From the NCBI GenBank assembly GCA_951801655.1, contig CATONV010000003.1, positions 1-64,000 of the forward strand: a stretch of DNA of 64,000 nucleotides, in the 5' to 3' direction. Shown here one piece after another: positions 39,957 through 48,953 of the stretch. The notes beneath the pieces are model-generated. The model searched no databases. It had not been told where the DNA came from and was given only the letters and a program-made list of their open reading frames with translations. A program made the translations under genes and the position numbers. Each line of letters begins with the position of its first letter. Position 1 is the stretch's first letter. This DNA is from an uncultured Oscillospiraceae bacterium. GTDB taxonomy: Bacteria; Bacillota; Clostridia; Oscillospirales; Oscillospiraceae.

Positions 39957-41383
39957 ACATCAACGACTATCGCCGGGTAATGGACCGGCTTGTCCCCACC
40001 CCGGAGTTGAAGGAGAGTATTATGCAGAAAAGCCCAAAGAACTCTATCTTGGCCCGCCGGGTGGTCAACGGCGTGCTGGCGGCGGCGCTGGCTGTGGCCT
40101 GTCTGTTCACCGCGGCGCTGGCGGCCAGTCCGGAGCTGCGCACGGCGGTGCTGTCCTTCTTCCGCATGGAGGAGAGGGAGCAGGTGCCCAGCAGCAGCAC
40201 TGCACCAGAAAGGCCCGACATCAGCCAGGCAGAGATCGGCCAGCTGGTCAAGGCCCAGTACATCAGGATGGACAGCTACCGGTACGGATTCAGTTGCGGC
40301 CTTCTCCACGACCTGGCCTGGAGCGAGGACCGAAAGGCTCTCCTGGATTACAAATTCTGGGAGGCCAAGGACAACGAGCTGATTCCCGTCCAGGTGGATA
40401 TGCAGACCAGTCAGGTCGACATAACGCATGACGGCATCCACTATCTGGGAGAGTTCTGGTGGTTCATCCGGGACGGCCAGCTGGACTTCTTCACCGGCGA
40501 CAACCGCGCTTGGGACGAGGAGGGGGAGCACGCTTGGGACTGGAATTTCTCCTTTATCCCCGGCCGCACCGACGTACTTTTGCTCCGCCTGTCCACAGGA
40601 ACACAGATGGAGTACAGGGAGTCCCCCTTCCTCTACCACCTGGACACCGGCGACACCGAGGAACTGTTCGTCGGCGTGGACCCCGATGTGCTGACGGAAT
40701 CCGACGGCGCAATTTGGTCCGATAACTTTCAACTGGCCCTAATCACCGGCCATGCCAGCGCCCAGTTCCCCAATGGCCGGGAGTGGCTGTACAACCGGAA
40801 GACACAGACGTTGACCGACGTGCGTACCCTGGGCGGCGTGGGCGCGGACATGGCGGCATTTGCGGATGATAATACCCTGATCCTCTACGACTCCGGCTAC
40901 GACGAGGATGATATACTCCAGGCCATAACTTTCTACGCCTACGATATCCCCTCTGGTCGGGTAACAAAGACGCTGGACAGCACCCCCTACTACCGTGACT
41001 GGGGTGAGCACCCCAGCGGGGTGATGACCTTCGGCAGCCGCTGCGTCCTCATATCGGAGGAGGGCCAAGTCCAGGTGGTGGACCTGAAAACCGGAAACCG
41101 GTCTGTACTGGGCGGCTTTACCTTCCAAAAAGGGGATGACTTCATGATCAATCCCTCTGGAAACAAGCTTCTCTATTTCTCCATGGACTCCAAAACAGAG
41201 GGCCTGGGCATCTCCCAGATCGGCGTGGTCGACCTGGAAAAGGGCATCTTTTTCGCCTTCGACCGGGAGGGCTACGAAAACCTCCATGAGGGCGGCATCG
41301 GCTGGGACGACGACAACACGGTGAGCATCCGCGCCCACACCCTGGACAATGAGACCCATTATCTGCTTGTGTATCAGTTTTGA
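39953..41383 (+). CDS. Membrane protein with propeller-like extracellular domain, probable anti-sigma
   Basis: 476 residues. The N-terminus MNINDYRRVMDRLVPTPELK is nearly that of the 33728 protein (MN-x-NDYRR). A membrane helix (about 40-60, VVNGVLAAALAVACLFTAALA) is followed by a large extracellular part with repeated beta-strand blocks ending in aromatic/Asp turns, such as NRKTQTLTDVRTLGG and DLKTGNRSVLGGFTF, resembling a beta propeller or TolB-like fold. The 4-bp overlap with the sigma gene supports an anti-sigma role; the fold is inferred from pattern. Confidence 0.7.
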   Translation: MNINDYRRVMDRLVPTPELKESIMQKSPKNSILARRVVNGVLAAALAVACLFTAALAASPELRTAVLSFFRMEEREQVPSSSTAPERPDISQAEIGQLVKAQYIRMDSYRYGFSCGLLHDLAWSEDRKALLDYKFWEAKDNELIPVQVDMQTSQVDITHDGIHYLGEFWWFIRDGQLDFFTGDNRAWDEEGEHAWDWNFSFIPGRTDVLLLRLSTGTQMEYRESPFLYHLDTGDTEELFVGVDPDVLTESDGAIWSDNFQLALITGHASAQFPNGREWLYNRKTQTLTDVRTLGGVGADMAAFADDNTLILYDSGYDEDDILQAITFYAYDIPSGRVTKTLDSTPYYRDWGEHPSGVMTFGSRCVLISEEGQVQVVDLKTGNRSVLGGFTFQKGDDFMINPSGNKLLYFSMDSKTEGLGISQIGVVDLEKGIFFAFDREGYENLHEGGIGWDDDNTVSIRAHTLDNETHYLLVYQF

Positions 41384-41386
41384 CAG

Positions 41387-41412
41387 AAAAAGCGGCCTTT
41401 CGGCCGCTTTTT
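41387..41412. terminator. Bidirectional terminator
   Basis: A perfect 11-bp stem (41387-41397 with 41402-41412), A-run at one end and T-run at the other, between the convergent anti-sigma and mutS2 genes. Confidence 0.9.
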
Positions 41413-43779
41413 CTACTTCAGCTCCGCCACAGTGACGCCGTCCTCCCCCTCGCCGTAACGGCCGGGGCGGAAGGATTTCACATAGCGGCTGCGCTTGAGA
41501 TAGGTCCGCACCGCGTTTCTCACCGCGCCGGTACCCTTGCCGTGGATGATGGTGACCGTCTCCAGCTTGCCCATCATGGCGGTGTCTAAAAACCTCTCCA
41601 GGTTGGCGGTGGCCTCGTCGGTCATCATACCCCGCAGGTCGATCTGAGACGGGACGGCGGCAGTGCGCAGAGTGCGCTCCGCCCGGGCGATGATGCGGCG
41701 GGTCTCCTTCTGGGATTGTGTCTCCCCCTCTACCACCCGGACCTCCTCCTGCTTGGCAGAAATTTTGAGGATACCCGCCTGGAGCTGGAGGGTGCCGTCC
41801 TTGTTCACCGACAGCACGGTGGCCTTTGTCCCCATAGACACCAGCTCCACTGTGTCCCCCTTCACCGCCGGGCGGGTGGGCGGGGGCGGCTCCACCTCCG
41901 GGGCGCCGCCGCCAATGTTCCTCTCCGCCTCGTTGAGCAGGCGGCGGGCCTCCGCCCGGCCGTCGTTCACCTGCTGCCAGTCCAGGTCCTGGCGCTTTTT
42001 CATCTCCTTCAGCTCAGCAATGGCCAGGTCGCTGGCCGCCCTCGCCTCCTCGATGATGGCCCGGGCCTCGGCGTTGGCCTTTTCCACCACCTTGGCCCTC
42101 TCTGCCTCCAGCTTCTCCCGGTATTCCCGGGCCTTCTCCGCCGACTGCTCCATGTCCAGCTTGAGTCTGCGGGCCTCGGCTCTCTCCTTCTCCATCTCCT
42201 GCCGCTGTTGGTCCAGACGGGTGAGTACGTCTTCAAACCGGACATTCTCCGCGTCCAGCCGGGCGGCTGCCTTTTCGATGATATACTCAGGCAGACCCAG
42301 CCGCCGGGAGATGGCAAAGGCGTTGGACTTTCCCGGAATGCCCAGCACCAGCCGGTAGGTGGGGGCCAGGGTCTCCACGTTGAACTCGCAGGAGGCGTTC
42401 TCCACCCCGGGGGTGGTCATGGCGTATACCTTCAGCTCAGCGTAGTGGGTGGTGGCCGCCACCTGGGCCCCAATGCCCCGGGCGGATTCGATGATGGCCG
42501 CCGCCAGGGCGGCCCCCTCCACCGGATCGGTGCCCGCACCCAGCTCGTCGAAAAGAATGAGAGTATCGCTGTCCGCCTCCTCCAGGATTCCCACAATGTT
42601 GGTCATGTGAGAGGAGAAGGTGGACAGGGACTGGGCGATGGACTGCTCGTCGCCGATGTCGGCCAGCACCCGGGAGAAAATCCGGACGGTGGAGTCGTCC
42701 CTGGCCGGGATGTGCAGGCCGCACTGGGCCATGAGGGTGATGAGGCCCAAGGTCTTTAACGTGACCGTTTTGCCGCCGGTGTTGGGGCCGGTGATGACCA
42801 GGGTGTCGAAGTGTTCCCCCAGCTCCAGGTCGTTGGCGACGGCCTTTTTCTGGTCCAGCAGGGGGTGCCGCGCCCCCCGCAGGTGCAAATACTTGTCAGA
42901 TAATTTTGGCTCGGTACACTCCAGCTTGCAGGACAGCTTGGCCCGGGCAAAGATGGCGTCCAGCCAGATGAGCATCTGGTAGTCCTCGGAGATGTCCTCC
43001 TTGTGGGCGGCGCACTGGGCGGACAGCTCGGCCAGGATGCGCTCAATCTCCTTCTTCTCCTTGGCCAGCAGCTCCCGCAGCTCGTTGTTGGCCTTCACCA
43101 CCCCCATGGGCTCGATGAAGAAGGTGGAGCCCGAGGAGGACACGTCGTGGACCAGGCCGGGGATGGCGTTTTTGTGCTCCGACTTCACGGGCACCACATA
43201 GCGGTCGGAGCGGATGGTGATGATACTCTCCTGCAAATACTTGGACTGGTTGGAGGAGATCAGCTTCTGGAGGATGTCCCGGACTTTGGACTCGGTGGCC
43301 CGCATGTGTCGGCGGATGGAGGCCAGCTCCGGGCTGGCGGAGTCGGCCAGCTCGTCCTCCCCCACGATGGAATTGGTAATGGTGTCCTCCAAAAAACGGT
43401 TGGTGGTCAGGGCCCGGAACAGGTGGGATATGGGGGTTTTCTCCTCCCCCGCCCCGTAGTCAGAGGCAGTGCGGGCCGCCCGGAGGACAGCGGCAATCTC
43501 CAGCAGCTCCCTTGTGTTTAGGCTGCCCCCCATGTCTGCCCGCTGGAGACTGGCGGCCACCGGGCGTATACCCGCAAAGCCGGGCGTTCCTCGAAGGACC
43601 AGCAGCTTCACCGCCGCGGTGGTCTCCGCCTGGGCCCGGCGCACGTCGTCAATGTCGTCCATGGGCCGCAGTTCCAGCGCCTTCTCCCGGCCCTCGTCGG
43701 TAACGGCGCACCCGGACAGCAGCTCCAGAACCCGGAGAAGCTCCAGGGTGGCCATAGATTTTTCAAATAAGTCGCTCAT
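41413..43779 (-). CDS. mutS2: MutS2 family endonuclease/ATPase
   Basis: 788 residues: N-terminal core domain; clamp helices; ABC-type ATPase with Walker A GPNTGGKTVTLKTLG and LILFDELGAGTDPVEGAALAAAI; a coiled coil (about 515-620); and a C-terminal Smr nuclease domain with IDLRGMMTDEATANLERF and IHGKGTGAVRNAV. MutS2 binds branched DNA or collided ribosomes and limits recombination. It starts 10 nt after a VOC gene, in one unit with a MerR gene. Confidence 0.96.
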   Translation of the reverse strand: MSDLFEKSMATLELLRVLELLSGCAVTDEGREKALELRPMDDIDDVRRAQAETTAAVKLLVLRGTPGFAGIRPVAASLQRADMGGSLNTRELLEIAAVLRAARTASDYGAGEEKTPISHLFRALTTNRFLEDTITNSIVGEDELADSASPELASIRRHMRATESKVRDILQKLISSNQSKYLQESIITIRSDRYVVPVKSEHKNAIPGLVHDVSSSGSTFFIEPMGVVKANNELRELLAKEKKEIERILAELSAQCAAHKEDISEDYQMLIWLDAIFARAKLSCKLECTEPKLSDKYLHLRGARHPLLDQKKAVANDLELGEHFDTLVITGPNTGGKTVTLKTLGLITLMAQCGLHIPARDDSTVRIFSRVLADIGDEQSIAQSLSTFSSHMTNIVGILEEADSDTLILFDELGAGTDPVEGAALAAAIIESARGIGAQVAATTHYAELKVYAMTTPGVENASCEFNVETLAPTYRLVLGIPGKSNAFAISRRLGLPEYIIEKAAARLDAENVRFEDVLTRLDQQRQEMEKERAEARRLKLDMEQSAEKAREYREKLEAERAKVVEKANAEARAIIEEARAASDLAIAELKEMKKRQDLDWQQVNDGRAEARRLLNEAERNIGGGAPEVEPPPPTRPAVKGDTVELVSMGTKATVLSVNKDGTLQLQAGILKISAKQEEVRVVEGETQSQKETRRIIARAERTLRTAAVPSQIDLRGMMTDEATANLERFLDTAMMGKLETVTIIHGKGTGAVRNAVRTYLKRSRYVKSFRPGRYGEGEDGVTVAELK

Positions 43780-43789
43780 AGGCTTTCTC

Positions 43790-44251
43790 CTAGCTTAAAA
43801 GTTTCGTCAGATCCTCTATGGAGACATCCATCCTGGCGGACACCTCCTCCATCGTCATACCGGTGAACAAAAAACGCTCAATTACCATCGTCATATTCTC
43901 GCCCACCTCAATGAGATGACTGTCCGGATCATAAAACCGGACTACCCGCTGTCCCCAACTGTGTTCGATGACCTCTCCCAGGTACTCGATACCGGGGTAC
44001 TGCTCCAGCTTCTCCAGGAAGCCGTCAAAGTCCCGTGTCTCAAAGGCCAGCTCCATGTTGTGGGACCGCTTCATCACCGTTTCCTTGGGAGCTCCGATCA
44101 GCCAGTCAAACTCCTGCTGGAGGGACAGGCCGCAGGTAAAGGAGATGTTGATTCCATAGTCCTGATACAGCTCCAGGCCAAACAGGTCTTGATAAAATTT
44201 CCTGGAAGCGTTCACATCCGACACAGATATGACGGTACCGGTAAATTTCAT
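43790..44251 (-). CDS. VOC family (glyoxalase-like) protein
   Basis: 153 residues with paired beta-alpha-beta-beta modules of the vicinal-oxygen-chelate fold: GTVISVSDVNASRKFYQDLFGLEL, then RVVRFYDPDSHLIEVGENM with a probable metal-ligand Glu. The C-terminal extension has a short HTH-like helix pair. The start ATG overlaps the MerR stop by 4 bp. Substrate unknown; such proteins beside MerR regulators often handle electrophiles or antibiotics. Confidence 0.85.
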   Translation of the reverse strand: MKFTGTVISVSDVNASRKFYQDLFGLELYQDYGINISFTCGLSLQQEFDWLIGAPKETVMKRSHNMELAFETRDFDGFLEKLEQYPGIEYLGEVIEHSWGQRVVRFYDPDSHLIEVGENMTMVIERFLFTGMTMEEVSARMDVSIEDLTKLLS

Positions 44252-44715
44252 AGCGGCTCCTTTCCATCTTCCTCCGCCTGCCACTCCTCTTTCAGCGGCC
44301 GGAACCGATCCGGCACCTGCTCCAGGTCCATGGTGTCGTGAACGGCGCAGGTGCCCGCCGCCTGGGCGGTCTGGTAATACCAACGCTTGTAGTCCAGCAT
44401 GAGAAGGGTGTCCTCCAGCTGCTTTTGCTGGTCCAGCACCGACTGGCGCTGCTTTTCCAGCAGGTCCAGCCGCTGGCCGATGGTGGCATCCCCCTGGCGG
44501 GACCAGTCCATAAAGGACTTGATCTCCTTCAGCGGCATGCCCGCTTTTTTCAGACAGCCCAGCATCCGCAGCCACTCCAGGTCCTCGTCCTTGAACATGC
44601 GGATTCCTCCGCTGGACCTCTCCACAAAGGGGAGCAGACCCTCCTTGTCGTAGTACCGCAGGGTGGACGGGGCCACATTCAGCTTTTGGGCCATCTCTCC
44701 AATGGTGTAAAACAT
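44248..44715 (-). CDS. MerR family regulator
   Basis: 155 residues starting MFYTIGEMAQKLNVAPSTLRYYDKEGLLPFVERSSGGIRMF, the MerR winged HTH. Then come the dimerisation helix (about 75-115) and a C-terminal effector region with WYYQTAQAAGTCAVHD. The ATG at 44715 has SD GGGGAGAG; the longer reading to 44817 would run through the divergent promoter. A 19-bp-spaced promoter for the aldo/keto reductase lies just upstream. Confidence 0.92.
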   Translation of the reverse strand: MFYTIGEMAQKLNVAPSTLRYYDKEGLLPFVERSSGGIRMFKDEDLEWLRMLGCLKKAGMPLKEIKSFMDWSRQGDATIGQRLDLLEKQRQSVLDQQKQLEDTLLMLDYKRWYYQTAQAAGTCAVHDTMDLEQVPDRFRPLKEEWQAEEDGKEPL

Positions 44716-44738
44716 GTCGATCTCTCCCCAAAAAGGTC

Positions 44739-44769
44739 TTGACTTAAACTTCACTTTAAGTTGTATAAT
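44739..44769 (+). promoter_or_regulatory. MerR-type promoter with 19-bp spacer and inverted repeat
   Basis: TTGACT (44739-44744) and TATAAT (44764-44769) are 19 bp apart, the long spacing typical of MerR-activated promoters. Between them lies ACTTAAA (44742-44748) with TTTAAGT (44755-44761), a perfect inverted repeat with 6-bp centre. The MerR protein encoded leftward should bind here and untwist the DNA to activate the rightward aldo/keto reductase gene. Confidence 0.85.
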
Positions 44770-44834
44770 GGTTTCATACTTAAGCGCCATTATAGCGCAC
44801 CCTGCCCTATTCGTCAACGGAAAGGAAGATTTTT

Positions 44835-45965
44835 ATGATTTATAAGCAGTTTCAAGACCTGAATCTGTCCGCCCTGGGCTTCGGCTGTATGCGCCTGCCC
44901 ACCATTGACGGCGACGACGCCAAGCCAGACGAGGCGCAGGCCGCCCGGCTTATCACCCGGGCCATGGAGGGGGGCGTCAACTACTTCGACACCGCCTGGG
45001 GCTACCACGCAGGCAACTCCGAGACCGTCATGGGCCGCATTTTAAAGGAGTATCCCCGGGGCAGCTTCTGTCTGGCCGACAAATTCCCCGGCTACGACCT
45101 GTCCAACATGGACAAGGTGGACGAAATTTTTGACAAGCAGCTGGAAAAGTGCCAAGTGGACTACTTCGACTTCTACCTCTTCCACAACATCTGTGAGATG
45201 AACATTGACGCCTACTTAGACCCCAAGCACCACATCTACGAGTCTCTCATGGCCCGAAAGAAGGCGGGGCAGATTCGCTGCCTAGGCTTCTCGGCCCACG
45301 GCAATCTGGATACGATGAAGCGTTTCCTGGACGCCTACGGCAAGGATATGGAGTTCTGCCAGATTCAGCTCAACTGGCTGGACTGGGATTTCCAAAACGC
45401 CAAGGCAAAGGTGGAACTGCTCAAGAAGTGGAACATTCCCGTCTGGGTCATGGAGCCCCTTCGGGGCGGCAAGCTGGCCAACCTGTCCGACGAGTACGCC
45501 GCCAAACTGCGCGAGCTGCGCCCTGACGAGGGCGTACCCGCCTGGGCCTTCCGCTTTGTCCAGTCCATCCCATCCGTGACGGTGACCCTGTCGGGTATGT
45601 CAACCATGGAGCAGGTGGAGGACAACCTGAAGACCTTCCAGCAGGAAAAACCTCTGTCTGAGGCGGAGATGAAAACTCTGCTGGCCATTGCCGACAGCAT
45701 GACCGCCAGCACCAGCGTCCCCTGCACCGCCTGCCGCTACTGCACTACCCACTGTCCCCAGGGGCTGGACATCCCTGTGCTGCTGGAGCTGTACAATGAG
45801 CACACCTTCACCGGCGGCGGCTTCATTGCCCCCACGCGTGTCGCCCAGCTGCCCGAGGACAAGCGTCCCTCCTCCTGTGTGGGCTGCCGCAGCTGTGAGG
45901 CGGTATGCCCCCAGCAGATCAAAATTTCCGAGTCTCTGGCCGACTTCGCCGCCAAGCTGGGATGA
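44835..45965 (+). CDS. Aldo/keto reductase with 4Fe-4S C-terminal domain
   Basis: 376 residues. A TIM-barrel AKR domain with LGFGCMRLP, DTAWGYHAGNSE (catalytic Tyr), and GFSAHGNLDTMKRFL is followed by a ferredoxin-like tail with two cysteine groups: CTACRYCTTHCPQGLDIP and CVGCRSCEAVCPQQI. Such fused AKRs are common in anaerobes; substrates are unknown. Its promoter is that of the divergent MerR regulator, which suggests a role in response to a small electrophile or aromatic compound. Confidence 0.92.
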   Translation: MIYKQFQDLNLSALGFGCMRLPTIDGDDAKPDEAQAARLITRAMEGGVNYFDTAWGYHAGNSETVMGRILKEYPRGSFCLADKFPGYDLSNMDKVDEIFDKQLEKCQVDYFDFYLFHNICEMNIDAYLDPKHHIYESLMARKKAGQIRCLGFSAHGNLDTMKRFLDAYGKDMEFCQIQLNWLDWDFQNAKAKVELLKKWNIPVWVMEPLRGGKLANLSDEYAAKLRELRPDEGVPAWAFRFVQSIPSVTVTLSGMSTMEQVEDNLKTFQQEKPLSEAEMKTLLAIADSMTASTSVPCTACRYCTTHCPQGLDIPVLLELYNEHTFTGGGFIAPTRVAQLPEDKRPSSCVGCRSCEAVCPQQIKISESLADFAAKLG

Positions 45966-45970
45966 ACATC

Positions 45971-45996
45971 ACAAGGCCCCCGGATGGGGGCCTTGT
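45971..45996. terminator. Terminator between AKR and ROK genes
   Basis: A perfect 11-bp stem (45971-45981 with 45986-45996), loop GGAT, between convergent genes. U-tracts are weak. Confidence 0.75.
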
Positions 45997-46002
45997 GTCG
46001 TC

Positions 46003-47133
46003 TTAAAAGGTGAGCAGAAAATCATCAATAAACCGCAACGCTGTACCGGCGCATGCGCTGTGGGGACCAAAGTGGTCCAGACGTAGAAAGACACTATCGC
46101 TATTAAACAGGGTCTTTTCCCCCAGCTCCCAGCAGATTTCCGGCAGAAGCCCCTCCAAATAGCGGGACAGCGAGCCCCCCAAAATAATATCGCAGTCGAA
46201 ACAGGTGCGCAGATTGACCAGCGTATCGGCTAGATGGGTCCGATACTCCTCCCACACCTCGGCAACTGCCTCATCCCCGGCCTGCAGCCGGGTGAAAAAT
46301 TCCTCCAGGGTAATGCCCAGGTCATCGCTGAGCCGGGACGTGGAACAGTAGGCCTCCACGCACCCCCGTCGACCGCAGTGACACAGCCTGCCGTTGGGGA
46401 TCAGACGCATGTGGCCAAATTCACCGCCCCGCCCGTGGTCCCCCATATACTGCTTGTCCCCCTGAATGATGGCGCCCCCCACTCCCCGGTCCAGAGAGAG
46501 GTAGACCACGTTGGTCGCCTCGCTGTCCGCCCATCGCTCGGCGTAGCCGCTGGCATTGGGAGAATTTTCTATAAAAGTGGGGTAGCGGGAGAAGTGACAG
46601 TAGATCTCCTCCAGAGGAATGTCCCACAGCTCCAGCGTGGGAGACATCACCAGCCGGCCCGCCGCCTGGTCGATGATGCCCGGTATGGTAATGCCTACTC
46701 CCAGCAGCCGGTCTCTGGCCAGCCCGCAGCTGTCCATAAACTCCTCCAGACACTGGGCAATCATATGGTAATACTCCTCCGTGTGGGCAAAGGGGACACT
46801 CGCTTCCTGAAATCCCATCTCTCCCGCCCGCAGATCAATGGCCAGCATCTGTACACTGTCGTCCCGGATAAATACCCCTACCGCCGTTCTGGACTGGGGT
46901 TCCAGGGCATAGGTCCGGGGCTTGCGACCTCCGGTGGACTCCTGAGTCCCGGAACAGGACACCAGCCCTTCTTCCAGCAGTTCAGCCAGGTTTCCGGTCA
47001 CCGTGGGCAGACTGAGGGACAGCGCCCCGGCAATCTCCTGCTTGGTTACCGGCTCGACGCTGTCATATATGTACTGGAGGACACGCCGGCGATTGGTCTG
47101 CCGTAAAACTGTAGTATTCACAGTCTGTTCCAT
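46003..47133 (-). CDS. ROK family transcriptional regulator
   Basis: 376 residues. An N-terminal winged HTH (NRRRVLQYIYDSVEPVTKQEIAGALSLSLPTVTGNLAELLEEG) is followed by a ROK sugar-kinase-like domain with VGVGITIPGIID-like motif, GGAIIQGDKQYMGDHGRGGEFGHM, and the zinc-binding CHCGRRGCVEAYCS. NagC/XylR-like regulator; the inducer sugar and target genes are not evident. No sugar operon is adjacent. Confidence 0.9.
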   Translation of the reverse strand: MEQTVNTTVLRQTNRRRVLQYIYDSVEPVTKQEIAGALSLSLPTVTGNLAELLEEGLVSCSGTQESTGGRKPRTYALEPQSRTAVGVFIRDDSVQMLAIDLRAGEMGFQEASVPFAHTEEYYHMIAQCLEEFMDSCGLARDRLLGVGITIPGIIDQAAGRLVMSPTLELWDIPLEEIYCHFSRYPTFIENSPNASGYAERWADSEATNVVYLSLDRGVGGAIIQGDKQYMGDHGRGGEFGHMRLIPNGRLCHCGRRGCVEAYCSTSRLSDDLGITLEEFFTRLQAGDEAVAEVWEEYRTHLADTLVNLRTCFDCDIILGGSLSRYLEGLLPEICWELGEKTLFNSDSVFLRLDHFGPHSACAGTALRFIDDFLLTF

Positions 47134-47146
47134 TATAGTCAGCCCT

Positions 47147-47158
47147 CTTTTACAAAAG
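47147..47158. promoter_or_regulatory. Candidate operator of the ROK gene
   Basis: CTTTTACAAAAG, a 5-bp inverted repeat with 2-bp centre, 14 bp upstream of the ROK start codon. Possible autoregulatory site; position-based inference only. Confidence 0.3.
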
Positions 47159-47286
47159 TCTTTTCATTTTCAGATTAGCACATCTCCTCATCAATTTCAA
47201 GGGAAATTTATCCGCCGGCGGCAATTCGGTCAACCTGCATAGGTCGGTGGAATGTTTTTTATTTTGGGCCGCTGTCTCCTCCAAAA

Positions 47287-47315
47287 AACATCGGCGCGGA
47301 GTCACCTCCGCGCCG
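47287..47315 (-). terminator. Terminator of rpoN
   Basis: A perfect 10-bp stem (47292-47301 with 47306-47315), loop of four, followed on the minus strand by ATGTTTTTTGG. It lies 8 bp past the rpoN stop codon. Confidence 0.85.
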
Positions 47316-47322
47316 GCGTCAT

Positions 47323-48669
47323 CTATACTTTTCTTCCCGAGGCGCCGGGAATCCCCATCTCCTCCCGGTATTTGGCCACTGTCCGCCTTGAGACGGCACA
47401 GCCCTCTCTGGCCATGGCCTCAGAAAGCTGCTGGTCAGACAGGGGCTTTTTCTTGTCCTCCCTGTCCATCAGCCGCAGCAGCAGCTTTCGGGCCGCCGTC
47501 CCGCTGATGTCCTCCCCCGCCCCTGCGGAGCGTGTGAAAAACCAGCTCAGGGGATAGAGTCCCTGGGGACACTGCAGGTACTTCTCCCGCACCGCCCGGC
47601 TCACGGTGGACTCATGGAGGTCCAGCTCCCGGGCCACCTCCCCCATCCGCAGGGGGAGCAGGGCCTCCGGCCCGGAGCGGAAAAACCCACTCTGCCGATC
47701 CACAATCACCTGCGCGCAGCGCAGCAGAGTACTCCCCCGCTGCTTCTCCGCCCAGAGGACATTTTCCGCCTGGCGCAGCTTGCCGGTCAGATACTCCCGC
47801 ACCTCCCGGTCCTCCGTCTCCCCCAGCAGCTTCTGGTAGTAGCGGCTCACCCGGAAGGGCGGCCTCTCTCCCCGGGCAGACCGCACGGTCAGCTGACCGT
47901 CCTTTTCGTCCACCACCAGATCAGGCTGGATATAGAATACCTGCTCCGTCCGCTGGAACACCGCGCCAGGTCGGGGCTCCAGCTCCCGGATGGTCCGCCT
48001 GGCCTCTTCTACCTGGGCCGGAGTAATCTCCAGCTTGGCGGCAATGGCCCGGTCGTGGCGTTTGGCCAGGGCCTCCAGGTGGTCGCGGACGATGGCCAAG
48101 GCAGGCCCCGACACTCCAACGCGCTCCAGCTGAAGGGCCAGACACTCTGACAGTCCTACTGCCCCCACTCCCGCCGGCTCCAGGGTTTTCAGAACGGCCA
48201 GGGCCTTCTCCAGTCCCGGCAGCGGAATGGCTCCCTGGCAGGACAGCTCCCCCAATGAGGTACGCAGGTAACCGTCGTCATCCAGGCAGTAGATAAGATA
48301 GCGTACCAGGCGCTCCGTGCCCTCCTCCAGTCTCAGCCGGTCCAGCTGGCGGCACAAAAAGCTGACCAAAGTCTCCTCCAGTCCTCCGCCAGTGCCGATG
48401 CGGGCCAGGGGGTCCAGCTCCTCGTCGCTGAAATGCTGGTAAAACCAGTTCTGGCGGTCGTTGTCCTCCAGCCAACGCAGGCGGCCCAGCAGATCGTCCT
48501 GCCCCTGCGCCTGAGGGGCCAAAGAGGATTCCTCCAGCTCCACCATAGGGTTCTCCTGGGCCAGCTCTCGGACATAGGTCTCCAACTCCAGAGTGCTCAG
48601 CCGTAACAGCTCCACACTGTACAGCTGCCGCTGACTCAATTTTTGTGTCTGTGTCTGCTGCAGTTCCAT
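47323..48669 (-). CDS. rpoN: RNA polymerase sigma-54 factor
   Basis: 448 residues. The N-terminal activator-interacting region is Gln-rich (MELQQTQTQKLSQRQLYSVELL), with the usual LRLSTLELETYVRELAQENPMVEL, then an acidic linker, core-binding domain, and DNA-binding domain with LREKYLQCPQGLYPLSWFF-like motif. The RpoN box reads SRRTVAKYREEMGIP. Sigma-54 needs an enhancer-binding activator; none is encoded in this window. The small regulator at 48954 is divergent. Confidence 0.95.
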   Translation of the reverse strand: MELQQTQTQKLSQRQLYSVELLRLSTLELETYVRELAQENPMVELEESSLAPQAQGQDDLLGRLRWLEDNDRQNWFYQHFSDEELDPLARIGTGGGLEETLVSFLCRQLDRLRLEEGTERLVRYLIYCLDDDGYLRTSLGELSCQGAIPLPGLEKALAVLKTLEPAGVGAVGLSECLALQLERVGVSGPALAIVRDHLEALAKRHDRAIAAKLEITPAQVEEARRTIRELEPRPGAVFQRTEQVFYIQPDLVVDEKDGQLTVRSARGERPPFRVSRYYQKLLGETEDREVREYLTGKLRQAENVLWAEKQRGSTLLRCAQVIVDRQSGFFRSGPEALLPLRMGEVARELDLHESTVSRAVREKYLQCPQGLYPLSWFFTRSAGAGEDISGTAARKLLLRLMDREDKKKPLSDQQLSEAMAREGCAVSRRTVAKYREEMGIPGASGRKV

Positions 48670-48806
48670 GGAAATGTCCCCCCTCTATTTCTCTATGCCG
48701 CAAAAATCCCGGACAGTGGGCCGCCCCCAGAGAGAGGCCTGTCTGTTCTGAATCATAGCGCCTGCTATAGTTTAGGGCCCCAGCAGAAAAATGTCAAGAA
48801 AAAGGA

Positions 48807-48840
48807 TTGACACCGTCTAAAAAAATGGTTTACAATTGTA
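48807..48840 (+). promoter_or_regulatory. Promoter and palindrome upstream of the TetR-like gene
   Basis: TTGACA (48807-48812), 18 bp, TACAAT (48831-48836). The -10 is part of TACAATTGTA (48831-48840), a perfect 10-bp palindrome that would be a convenient autorepressor site. Confidence 0.6.
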
Positions 48841-48902
48841 TCCCTCACAGGAAAAAGAAAAGTTTGTCGGATTTTCGTCTTCTCAACCACCGGAAGCTAT
48901 GC

Positions 48903-48914
48903 TATACTGGTATA
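48903..48914. promoter_or_regulatory. Second palindrome in the TetR-like leader
   Basis: TATACTGGTATA, TATAC/GTATA around TG, perfectly symmetrical, 40 bp before the start codon. Another possible operator or a weak internal -10. Confidence 0.35.
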
Positions 48915-48953
48915 AATCTATTTTTCCTGAAATATTGGAAAGGAGGCCATATT

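Noticed and set aside
44252-44731. N-terminal extension of the VOC gene through the MerR region
   Set aside because: This part is out of frame with, and fully inside, the MerR gene; the VOC domain starts at 44251 with a normal coupled start.
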